DNA from: an uncultured Lachnospiraceae bacterium
Lineage (GTDB): Bacteria > Bacillota > Clostridia > Lachnospirales > Lachnospiraceae
Length of the DNA stretch: 64,000 nt
Assembly (NCBI GenBank): GCA_910588825.1
Contig: CAJURF010000002.1
Span: 1-64,000 of the forward strand
Direction of reading: 5' to 3'
A model generated the notes under the pieces. The model did not search any database. It worked only from the letters and a program-made list of their open reading frames with translations, and was not told the DNA's origin. Position numbers and translations under genes: made by a program. This document shows positions 9,382-17,067 of this stretch, one piece after another. How positions within the stretch are numbered: position 1 is the first letter of the stretch; the number at the start of each line of letters is the position of its first letter.

Positions 9382-11085
9382 ATGAGTCTAAATCGAATAC
9401 TCGACCCAAGGGGGTATCAGGAGCGGGAAATCATACAGCTGGCAAAACGTCCCAGTCTGGAACAGTTAAAAGCAGGAAAGATTCTTTTCTACAACAATAC
9501 AAAACTGGATTTCTGCAATTATTATACCGTGTTTGAACGTATCCGGGAGCACTTAAGACAGCTGGGCATTACCAACTATGTGGAATATAAAGAAACGGTG
9601 CGCGGAAAAGACGCCAAGAAGCTGGGAGAATATGCGGCTATGCTGGCAGAGGAGAAACCGGATGCAGCCATTGTGGCTTTCGGGGATATGGGAACTTCAT
9701 CATCCACCACAGTTTTATCCATCGCTCTGGAGAAGCTGGGAATTCCCACCCTTTATATGACGGCGCCTCCGGGAACCGGGATTACAGAAGGGGTAGGCGT
9801 GTACCGGGCTGGACATCTGTGCATGTGTTCCGTGGATATCTACCAGGCCAGCACCGTGGAAGAGATCGCCAGTGAGGTTGATAAAAAGTGGGATTATATC
9901 ATCGGCGCCCTCACTGCGGACGGTGAGGAGCTGGAGAAGCTGGCACATATTGATTTTAAAATGGATAAGACAGCTCCGGCGAAAGACGGCCTTCTGCCGT
10001 ACATAATCCGGGAAGATGAGGAAAAGGCAAAAGAACCAGGGGCCTATATGGAGGAAATCAACGATTACTTCAATCAGGAGCACATCAGCGACGGACTGCC
10101 CATCATTCCTCCCACCCAGAAGAGGTATGAGGCCATGCTGGAGTATTGTCCCTTTGAGGAGGACATGGTGCTGTGCGACCCCAGCGGGCCCAGCGGCAAG
10201 ACGGTGACCGTAAAGGACGCGGCAGTGGCGGCGGTCATGGCCGGGTGTAAGCCCAATGCCATGCCTGTGCTTATCGCGGCATTTAAAGCATTGAACAGTC
10301 CTCTTTATAACCTGAATCAGTCAGTGACTACTTCCCACCCAGGGGGGAATATGCTGCTGGTGTCCGGACCCATTGCCCAGGAAATCGGCATTTCCGGAAA
10401 ACAGGGCTGTCTGGGACCAGGCTGGCCGGCCAACGCGTGTATCGGCCGGGCGGTGAATCTGGTGATGATGAATGTATTCCGCTCTGTGCCGGGCATCTGT
10501 GATTTGGACTGTATTGCTTCCCAGGCAGAATTTACCTATTGTTTTGCGGAGGAGCCGGAACTGGCCCAGTGGAATATGATCAACGAAGACCGGTTTGACG
10601 CCCAGACTACCACGGTGTACGTTTTGAAGGCAGAACCCCTTCATGACATTATAGATTTTCTCAGCCTCAACGGCCATGACCTGCTGGATACCATTACTGC
10701 CTGCTGTACTACTTTGGGGTCCAACAATGCCTATATGCCGGGGCCGCTGGTAATCTGTCTCACGCCGGATCACGGCATGATGCTGAAAAAAGCAGGCTAT
10801 ACAAAGGAAATGATTCAGGAGCATATCCACAAGTATGTATATCATGAAGTGCCCATGGTGCGGGGAAGGGGGCTGGTTCCGGTGCGGCCGAAAGAATGGG
10901 CAGACCGGCATCCCCTCCCGGTGACACGCACCCCGAAAGATGTGGAGGTAGTGGTAATCGGCGGACGGGGAGGCCATTCAGGTGTGATTCTGCCGTGGGC
11001 CCTGCACAGCGAGGGATGTGTGGAGGCGGTCAGGCTTCCAGATGGCAGCATTGCCAGGTCAATCGAAGATTTTAAGAAAAAATAG
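9382..11085 (+). CDS. UGSC-like large protein of unknown function
   Basis: A 567-residue protein with two parts. Residues 1-210 resemble the UGSC (seleno)protein family, with a Rossmann-like GDMGTSSST segment near residue 99 followed by a helix and GIPT. From residue about 238 it matches, from memory, a conserved domain with motifs SDGLPIIPPT, AAVMAGCKP and CLGPGWPANACIGRA, often found beside oxidoreductase and decarboxylase genes. In typical UGSC proteins the GD is followed by the cysteine (or selenocysteine) motif; here Met and Ser stand in those places, so the redox motif appears lost. An AAAGGAGAG site precedes the ATG. The function is unknown. Its position at the head of the UbiD cluster suggests a catalytic or carrier role there. 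Confidence 0.55.
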   Translation: MSLNRILDPRGYQEREIIQLAKRPSLEQLKAGKILFYNNTKLDFCNYYTVFERIREHLRQLGITNYVEYKETVRGKDAKKLGEYAAMLAEEKPDAAIVAFGDMGTSSSTTVLSIALEKLGIPTLYMTAPPGTGITEGVGVYRAGHLCMCSVDIYQASTVEEIASEVDKKWDYIIGALTADGEELEKLAHIDFKMDKTAPAKDGLLPYIIREDEEKAKEPGAYMEEINDYFNQEHISDGLPIIPPTQKRYEAMLEYCPFEEDMVLCDPSGPSGKTVTVKDAAVAAVMAGCKPNAMPVLIAAFKALNSPLYNLNQSVTTSHPGGNMLLVSGPIAQEIGISGKQGCLGPGWPANACIGRAVNLVMMNVFRSVPGICDLDCIASQAEFTYCFAEEPELAQWNMINEDRFDAQTTTVYVLKAEPLHDIIDFLSLNGHDLLDTITACCTTLGSNNAYMPGPLVICLTPDHGMMLKKAGYTKEMIQEHIHKYVYHEVPMVRGRGLVPVRPKEWADRHPLPVTRTPKDVEVVVIGGRGGHSGVILPWALHSEGCVEAVRLPDGSIARSIEDFKKK

Positions 11086-11107
11086 AGGATGCAGGAGAGG
11101 AATAAAT

Positions 11108-12604
11108 ATGAGTTATAGTACAGTTTATGATGTGATTGTATGCGGCGGGGGCACCTCCGGCACTGCGGCGGCCATTGCAGCAGCCAGGACCGGGGCGAAA
11201 ACTCTTCTGGTGGAACGAACAGGAGTTCTGGGCGGACAGATGAGTCTGTCCGGCCCGCCGGGATTTGCCTATGCACGGCTTTTCAATCCCCAGGGGAAAC
11301 GAGACATCGGGGGGATTGTGGAGGAGACGTATCAGCGGCTTTACCGCAGCGGACATGCACTTCCCCATCTGCGCTATCCCATCCGGGAAAAGGCAGGCTA
11401 TGGATTTTCCTATGTGGACCCGGACTGGTGGGTGGACCTGATTTTCACCATGATGGAGGAAGAACAGGTGGACCTGCTGCTGGACACCCTGGTGGCAGGG
11501 GTGATAAAAGACGGGGATACAGTCAACGGCATTGTGGTGGAAAATGCCAACGGGCGCAATGAGATTAAGGGAAATGTGGTGATTGACTGCACAGGCGAGG
11601 GGTATGTGGCCATTCAGGCGGGATGTGAGATGAATGAAGTGCCCCGGGACCAGGTACAGCCCCATACCCTGGCGTTTACCGTGGACGGTGTGGACTGGGA
11701 GCGGCTGCTGCAGTATATCCGGACACATCCCAGGCAGTTTTCTTTTAAGCAGCTGATCTTTCCCCTGGAGGATGCCAACACCCAGGAAGACGTGGAGGAG
11801 ATGTACCGCAACTGTTATGACATTAAAGAATTGGGCGAGATTATGGGATTCTATGAACTGCGGGACATTGCATTTAAAAACGGCGACTGGCATCCTTATT
11901 CCGGGGCGGGATTCTTCCTGACACCCAAGGAGGGCGGACATATCCAGGCGCATTTCCAGCATTCCTCGCAGGTGGACCATGCGCTGGCTACTGACGCATG
12001 GGATCTGACCCGGTGTAACATTGAATGCCGGAAACAGAACAGGATTGCCTGGAGATTTTTCAAAAACTATGTGCCGGGCTTTGAACATGCTTATATTACA
12101 AAGACCTGTACAGAGCTGCGTCTGCGTGAAGGTCCCCGCATTGTGGGAGACTATATACTCACTAGAGACGATGTGGCCCAGTGCCGCCAGTTTGCAGACA
12201 CGATTGGAAAGTCTTCCTTTAAAGCCGGCGGGTATCATGTGGCCTCTATGGACACGCTGAACCATGTGGCGGTTGTGGGAAATGAGGATAAAAAGGACAA
12301 TATTCAGTTCAAGAGTGACCTGGCTATACCCAAAGACGGCGGTTCGTATGACATTCCCTACCGCTGCCTGGTGCCCAGGAAAATCGATAATCTTTTGGCA
12401 GCCGGCAAATGTGTTTCCACGGACCGTCCTGCGTATCTTCGCTATCTGCACCAGACTATGGTTACCGGACAGGCGGCAGGTGCAGCGGCTGGCCTGTGTG
12501 TGAAAAAGAAGGTGACACCCAGGGCTCTGGAGGGGAATATTCGGGAACTGCAGAATATTTTAGTTGAGCAGGGAGCTGTTTTGTTTGAGTGTCCGGAGCG
12601 CTAG
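11108..12604 (+). CDS. FAD-dependent oxidoreductase (FAD_oxidored type)
   Basis: A 498-residue flavoprotein. The N-terminal dinucleotide-binding motif GGGTSGTAAAIAAARTGA and a following glutamate (VER) bind FAD. The C-terminal region reads NLLAAGKCVSTD then HQTMVTGQAAGAAAG, typical of the FAD_oxidored family that also occurs beside anaerobic degradation genes. The ATG at 11108 has AGGAGAGG upstream and is preferred to a start at 11018 inside the previous gene. It probably oxidises or reduces a ring or carbon-carbon bond in the cluster's pathway; the electron partner is not visible. Confidence 0.8.
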   Translation: MSYSTVYDVIVCGGGTSGTAAAIAAARTGAKTLLVERTGVLGGQMSLSGPPGFAYARLFNPQGKRDIGGIVEETYQRLYRSGHALPHLRYPIREKAGYGFSYVDPDWWVDLIFTMMEEEQVDLLLDTLVAGVIKDGDTVNGIVVENANGRNEIKGNVVIDCTGEGYVAIQAGCEMNEVPRDQVQPHTLAFTVDGVDWERLLQYIRTHPRQFSFKQLIFPLEDANTQEDVEEMYRNCYDIKELGEIMGFYELRDIAFKNGDWHPYSGAGFFLTPKEGGHIQAHFQHSSQVDHALATDAWDLTRCNIECRKQNRIAWRFFKNYVPGFEHAYITKTCTELRLREGPRIVGDYILTRDDVAQCRQFADTIGKSSFKAGGYHVASMDTLNHVAVVGNEDKKDNIQFKSDLAIPKDGGSYDIPYRCLVPRKIDNLLAAGKCVSTDRPAYLRYLHQTMVTGQAAGAAAGLCVKKKVTPRALEGNIRELQNILVEQGAVLFECPER

Positions 12605-12610
12605 GGTGTT

Positions 12611-12710
12611 TCAGGAGTCACGAGTTTGGGAAGCAGAAACAAAACGGGGCTCAAAACCGTTTTGAATTCGCCCCTTATTTGTTTCTGCTTCCCAAACTCT
12701 GGCTGTGAAA
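12611..12710. repeat. dispersed hairpin repeat, copy A
   Basis: Conserved outer flanks GAGTCACGAG and CTCTGGCTGTG enclose a long hairpin whose arms (about 12623-12650 and 12670-12698) are nearly perfectly complementary. A small inner palindrome TCAAAACCGTTTTGA is at the tip. Copy B at 44309-44406 shares flanks, loop and the AAACAAA/TTTGTT inner stem, but the outer arm is a different sequence in each copy. It lies just after the FAD oxidoreductase gene, so it may also affect transcription. Confidence 0.8.
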
Positions 12711-12750
12711 TGGTGCTCCGGTTATTTGGCTGGTGAGTGGAGGAGTGAAT

Positions 12751-12808
12751 TCAGGAGTCACGGGTTCGTGAAAGAAACAAAACGGAGCTCAAGACTGTAT
12801 TGGATTCG
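12751..12808. repeat. dispersed hairpin repeat, left half only (copy C)
   Basis: The left flank TCAGGAGTCACG, a third variable arm, the AAACAAAACGGAGCTCAA inner part and a degenerate loop are present, but the right arm is missing. The element stops at GGATTCG, directly before the ubiX ribosome site at 12811-12818. It appears truncated and lies 40 bases after copy A. Confidence 0.7.
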
Positions 12809-12829
12809 TGGAGAGGAGCGGCAGACTGT

Positions 12830-13408
12830 ATGAAAAAAAAGATTGTAGTGGGTATCAGCGGGGCCAGTGGGATGCCGGCTGCGTGGTGTCTGCTGCGGAT
12901 GCTGAAAGAGGTGCCGGATGTGGAGTCTCATTTGGTGCTTACCAAGGCGGCGGAATTAACTATTGGGTATGAGACGGAAAAACGGGTGGAGGATTTCCGG
13001 GCGCTGGCGGATGTAATTTATGATGCCGGTGAGATGGGGGCAGCTATTGCCAGCGGCTCTTTTCATACAGATGGGATGATTATTGTTCCCTGCAGTATGA
13101 AGACTATCGCGGGGATTGCAGGGGGTTATACGGATAATCTGCTGCTGCGGGCCGCGGACTGTATGATTAAGGAGAGGCGCAGGCTGGTGCTGATGGTCCG
13201 GGAGTGCCCTTTCAGCAGGATTCATCTGCGGAATATGGAGTTTCTGGCGGAATGCGGCGCGGATATTATGCCCATGATGATGACTTTTTATAACCGTCCG
13301 GAATCCATCGAAGATATGGTTGTGCACGTGGTGTCTAAGGCATTGGAGCGGTTTCAGATTGATACGGGCAGGTATAAGCGCTGGGCGGGAAAGAAAGGAG
13401 AAGTTTAA
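12830..13408 (+). CDS. ubiX: flavin prenyltransferase UbiX
   Basis: A 192-residue UbiX/Pad1-family protein, the usual length. The N-terminal VVGISGASGMP motif binds FMN and the dimethylallyl donor; the MIIVPCSMKTIAGIAGGY segment and the RRLVLMVRECPFS strand are family signatures. It makes prenylated FMN, the cofactor of UbiD decarboxylases, and a UbiD gene lies 1.2 kb downstream in the same operon. The ATG at 12830 has GAGAGGAG upstream. An in-frame TTG-type start at 12800 would lie within repeat copy C and is rejected. Confidence 0.92.
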   Translation: MKKKIVVGISGASGMPAAWCLLRMLKEVPDVESHLVLTKAAELTIGYETEKRVEDFRALADVIYDAGEMGAAIASGSFHTDGMIIVPCSMKTIAGIAGGYTDNLLLRAADCMIKERRRLVLMVRECPFSRIHLRNMEFLAECGADIMPMMMTFYNRPESIEDMVVHVVSKALERFQIDTGRYKRWAGKKGEV

Positions 13409-14565
13409 TGAACTTGCAGAGTTTTTCAGTAAAACAGGATATTGTGTTCGGAATCGGGGCGGTGAAGAGTCTGCCGGAAAAGGTGAGACAGGCAGGCGGG
13501 TCGAAGGTGCTGCTGGTGACGGACCCAGGACTGATTCCGGCGGGGATTACCGGAACTGTTGAGGAGATTTTAAAAGAGGCGGCAGTGGATTACTGTGTAT
13601 TCAGCCATATTGAGCCGGACCCGGGCTGCTGGATTGTCCATGAATGCCGGGATCAGATGACAGAGGAAAAATGTGATGTGATTATAGCCCTGGGAGGCGG
13701 CAGTGCCATGGATGTGGCAAAGAGCGCGGCAATCATCGGGTACAGCGGGAACCGCATACACGATTACTGGGGTTATTATAAACCTGTGGAAAATGAGACG
13801 ATTCCGGTGATCGCCGTTCCCACCACGGCCGGGACCGGGTCGGAGGTTACCAGAAACACGGTGATCACAGATGAAAATCATTATAAAATGGTGATTTTAA
13901 ACGACAAAATGCTTCCCCAGACGGCTCTTCTGGACCCGGAAATGATTATGACCTGCCCGGAGCCTGTGGCTGCAGCCAGCGGATTGGATGCCTTGATTCA
14001 TGCGGTGGAATGTTACCTGAGTGATCTTGCCACACCTTTTTCCGATGCTGTGGCGGAGAAGGCCATGGAGCTTATCGGTCCGGCCCTTCCCAGATTTACA
14101 GCAAACAGAAAAGACGTGGAGGCGGCTGGTGATATGCTGATGGGAAGCACCCTGGCCGGTATCGCATTGTCTCTGTGCCTGCCCAACCAGGCCCACGCCC
14201 TGTCTCATCCGCTGACGGGCTATTATGGGATTCCCCACGGTATGGCCAACGCCATGCTTTTTCCCACCACAATGAATTTCAACGCCATTGCTGACAGAGG
14301 AAAATATAAAAAGATATACAATCTGCTGCGCACGGGGCATCCCTATGTGGAAGATTTTGAGACAGACATGCTCATTGACTATCTGAAAAAACTGAACAGC
14401 AGGCTGGGTCTGCCCAGGAATTTAAGCGAGATGGGTGTGGATGAATCCCATATGGAGGAAATGCTGGCAGATGCCCAGAAGACAAAGATATGGGAACACT
14501 GCCCCCGAAGTACATCTGTGAAACAGATGGAAATGCTTTATAAGGAAGCCATGTATCGGGATTAG
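13408..14565 (+). CDS. iron-containing alcohol dehydrogenase
   Basis: A 385-residue group III alcohol dehydrogenase. The NAD-binding GGGSAMDVAK motif lies near residue 95 and TTAGTGSEVT near 138. Metal ligands are in SGLDALIHAVE (Asp and His), QAHALSHP and GIPHGMAN. The start overlaps the ubiX stop by one base (TAATG), so the two are translationally coupled. It probably interconverts an alcohol and an aldehyde made or used by the UbiD step, with the aldehyde dehydrogenase at the end of the operon as the next enzyme. Confidence 0.9.
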   Translation: MNLQSFSVKQDIVFGIGAVKSLPEKVRQAGGSKVLLVTDPGLIPAGITGTVEEILKEAAVDYCVFSHIEPDPGCWIVHECRDQMTEEKCDVIIALGGGSAMDVAKSAAIIGYSGNRIHDYWGYYKPVENETIPVIAVPTTAGTGSEVTRNTVITDENHYKMVILNDKMLPQTALLDPEMIMTCPEPVAAASGLDALIHAVECYLSDLATPFSDAVAEKAMELIGPALPRFTANRKDVEAAGDMLMGSTLAGIALSLCLPNQAHALSHPLTGYYGIPHGMANAMLFPTTMNFNAIADRGKYKKIYNLLRTGHPYVEDFETDMLIDYLKKLNSRLGLPRNLSEMGVDESHMEEMLADAQKTKIWEHCPRSTSVKQMEMLYKEAMYRD

Positions 14566-14604
14566 ACAGACTGATGATTTTTAAGATACGCTCAAGGAGG
14601 AAAT

Positions 14605-16086
14605 ATGGGGAATGTAAAAGATCTGCGCTCAGCCGTTGAGCTGCTGAAAGGGATTCCCGGCCAGTATGCCCAGACGGATGTGAGTGTGAAACCTCACGGG
14701 GAGATTTCAGGCGTTTACCGCTATGTGGGGGCAGGGGGGACTGTGAAAAGACCAACCAGAACGGGTCCGGCCCTGATGTTTAACCAGGTGGAAGGCCATC
14801 CGGGAGCCCGGGTGCTCATTGGACTGCTGGCCTCCCGGGAGCGGGTGGGGCATTTGCTGGACTGCGATCCCAGAAGGCTGGGATTTCTGCTGAACGAGGC
14901 TGTACAGCGTCCGGTTCCGCCTGTCTTGATAGAGCCTGGGGAGGCGCCCTGCCATGAAGTAGTACATTATGCCGGGGAACCGGATTTTGATATCCGCCGT
15001 CTGCTGCCTGCCCCTACCAACACACCGGAGGATGCGGGGCCGTATATTACTATGGGGATGTGCTATGCATCTGACGTGGAGACTGGGGAATCGGATGTGA
15101 CCATCCACCGTCTGTGTCTCCAGGACAAAGATTTGATTTCTATGTATTTTGTGCCCGGAGCCCGCCACCTTGGGGCATTTCGGGAAAAGGCGCAAGCCAT
15201 GGGAAAGCCCCTGCCCATTTCCATCAGTATCGGTGTGGACCCGGCCATTGAGATTGCATCCTGTTTTGAACCCCCCACCACGCCCCTGGGGTATAATGAG
15301 CTGGCTGCAGCGGGAGCCATCCGGGGAACAGGTGTGGAGATGACCAGCTGTCTTACCATTGCGGAAAAGTGCATTGCCCATGCAGAGTATGTCATTGAGG
15401 GTGAACTGGTTCCCAACTGCTATGTAAGAGAAGACCAGAATACAAACACAGGCAAAGCCATGCCGGAATTTCCCGGTTACACCGGAGGGGCGAATCCCCA
15501 GGTGCCGGTGATTCGTGTGAAAGCTGTGACTCACCGAAAGAACCCTATTATGCAGACCTGCATCGGTCCCAGCGAGGAACATGTGAATATGGCGGGAATT
15601 CCTACAGAGGCCAGTATTATTCAGATGATTGAAAAGGCCATGCCGGGCCGTCTGAAAAATGTGTACTGTCATTCCTCCGGAGGAGGAAAATACATGGCTG
15701 TGATTCAGTTTGAGAAGAAAGAGGCAAGTGATGAGGGAAGACAGCGGCAGGCGGCGCTGCTGGCTTTTGCGGCCTTTTCCGAGCTGAAGCATGTGATTTT
15801 GGTGGATGAGGATGTGGACCCCTTTGACACAGAGGATGTGCTGTTCGCCCTGAATACCCGGTATCAAGGGGATGTGGATACCATTTTCATCCCAGGGGTG
15901 CGCTGTCATCCCTTGGACCCATCCCAGAGGAACTGTTACAATCCAGCACTGCGGGACAGAGGGATTTCCTGCAAGACAATTTTTGACTGTACGGTTCCAT
16001 TTGAGCTGAAGGACCAGTTTGTCCGGGCAAAGTTCCTGGAGCTGGATGCGGCCCATTGGATGGGAGCAGACTGGGAGGGCGTATGA
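14605..16086 (+). CDS. UbiD-family prenyl-FMN-dependent decarboxylase
   Basis: A 493-residue protein of standard UbiD length. Family regions include the RLLPAPTNTPEDAGPYIT segment near residue 132, ISIGVDPAI near residue 207, the LAAAGAIRG helix near 232 with an ensuing EYVIEGEL, and MPEFPGYTGG, which should carry an active-site glutamate. It would bind prenylated FMN made by UbiX and reversibly decarboxylate an unsaturated or aromatic acid. AAGGAGG precedes the ATG. The downstream gene overlaps it by ATGA. The substrate is unknown; neither the 4-hydroxybenzoate nor the ferulic acid subgroup can be assigned by eye. Confidence 0.88.
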   Translation: MGNVKDLRSAVELLKGIPGQYAQTDVSVKPHGEISGVYRYVGAGGTVKRPTRTGPALMFNQVEGHPGARVLIGLLASRERVGHLLDCDPRRLGFLLNEAVQRPVPPVLIEPGEAPCHEVVHYAGEPDFDIRRLLPAPTNTPEDAGPYITMGMCYASDVETGESDVTIHRLCLQDKDLISMYFVPGARHLGAFREKAQAMGKPLPISISIGVDPAIEIASCFEPPTTPLGYNELAAAGAIRGTGVEMTSCLTIAEKCIAHAEYVIEGELVPNCYVREDQNTNTGKAMPEFPGYTGGANPQVPVIRVKAVTHRKNPIMQTCIGPSEEHVNMAGIPTEASIIQMIEKAMPGRLKNVYCHSSGGGKYMAVIQFEKKEASDEGRQRQAALLAFAAFSELKHVILVDEDVDPFDTEDVLFALNTRYQGDVDTIFIPGVRCHPLDPSQRNCYNPALRDRGISCKTIFDCTVPFELKDQFVRAKFLELDAAHWMGADWEGV

Positions 16087-17063
16087 CGAGAAAAGAAAAT
16101 GTGATCCGCGTGATGAGACAGGAACCGCCTTTATGGACTCCCAATCTTTTCACAGATATTGACCTGGTGCTCCAGTCGGCGGTGATGGAGCGGTATGAGG
16201 GCCGGGGCATTGGACAGGATGAATTCGGCGTCACTTACCAATATAATAAGGAAGCAAGAGGTCCTGTTCAGTGCCCGGGAGACCGGGTTGTAAAAGAGAT
16301 TGAGAACTGGCGGGACTACGTGGTCTTTCCCGACTTGGAAAACAGAGACTGGGAGTCTGCCGCCAGGAGAGATACTGCGGGCTGGGACCGGGAGAATAAA
16401 TTCAGCGTGGTCCAGATGTTTAACGGAATGTTTGAACGATCTCATATGCTGATGGGGTACGAAGATACTCTGTGTGCGCTGCTCACTGACGCAGATGTGA
16501 TGGAAGACTTTTATTCGGCGTTTACGGATTACCGCATTGGGATGATCCGGAAAATCGCAGAGTATTACAAGCCGGACGCGGTGATGGTTTTTGATGATTA
16601 CGCGGCGAAAGACGCGTTGATGATGTCGGTGGAAACCTGGCGGGAATTGTTCAAAGGACAACTGAAGCGTCTGATTGATGCGGTCCATGAGTGTGGGATG
16701 TACTACATTTTACACTGCTGCGGTTATCTGCGGCCGCTGCTGGAAGATTTTATTGAAATCGGCGCAGACGCGGTGCACCCTGTACAGGCGGAGAATCATC
16801 CCCAGGAACTGAAACAAAAGTACAAAGGACAGATCACATTCTGTGGCTGTTATGACAATGTGCACATCCTTGACCGGGAAGGGGCGGCGGATGAGGAGAT
16901 CGCGGAGGAAGCCAGGCATATTATGGAAGATATTGCTCCCGGCGGCAGCTTTGTGGCCTGGCAGTCGTTTTTCTGCCAGAATGGGGAGCTGTACCGCAGA
17001 GAGATACAAAAATATATTGACAGAGAGCTTTCAGACAAGAAAGTTGTAATAGAGAGAAGGTGA
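16083..17063 (+). CDS. uroporphyrinogen decarboxylase / MtaA-like methyltransferase family protein
   Basis: A 326-residue URO-D superfamily protein. The HCCGYLRPLLEDF segment near residue 216 and FCGCYDN near residue 256 fit the His-X-Cys and distal Cys zinc ligands of MtaA/MtbA/CmuA-type cobamide methyltransferases, so methyl transfer or O-demethylation is more likely than porphyrin chemistry. The ATG at 16083 overlaps the UbiD stop (ATGA); a start at 16056 would lie further inside UbiD. No corrinoid protein gene is present in the window, which is odd for a true methyltransferase. Confidence 0.72.
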   Translation: MTRKENVIRVMRQEPPLWTPNLFTDIDLVLQSAVMERYEGRGIGQDEFGVTYQYNKEARGPVQCPGDRVVKEIENWRDYVVFPDLENRDWESAARRDTAGWDRENKFSVVQMFNGMFERSHMLMGYEDTLCALLTDADVMEDFYSAFTDYRIGMIRKIAEYYKPDAVMVFDDYAAKDALMMSVETWRELFKGQLKRLIDAVHECGMYYILHCCGYLRPLLEDFIEIGADAVHPVQAENHPQELKQKYKGQITFCGCYDNVHILDREGAADEEIAEEARHIMEDIAPGGSFVAWQSFFCQNGELYRREIQKYIDRELSDKKVVIERR

Positions 17064-17067
17064 CTGC

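Noticed and set aside
11072..12451. A 459-residue minus-strand frame opposite the FAD oxidoreductase
   Set aside because: The plus strand has clear FAD motifs and operon context; the minus frame has no recognisable features.
14707..16056. A 449-residue minus-strand frame opposite UbiD
   Set aside because: UbiD motifs are unambiguous on the plus strand; the other frame is codon-bias shadow.
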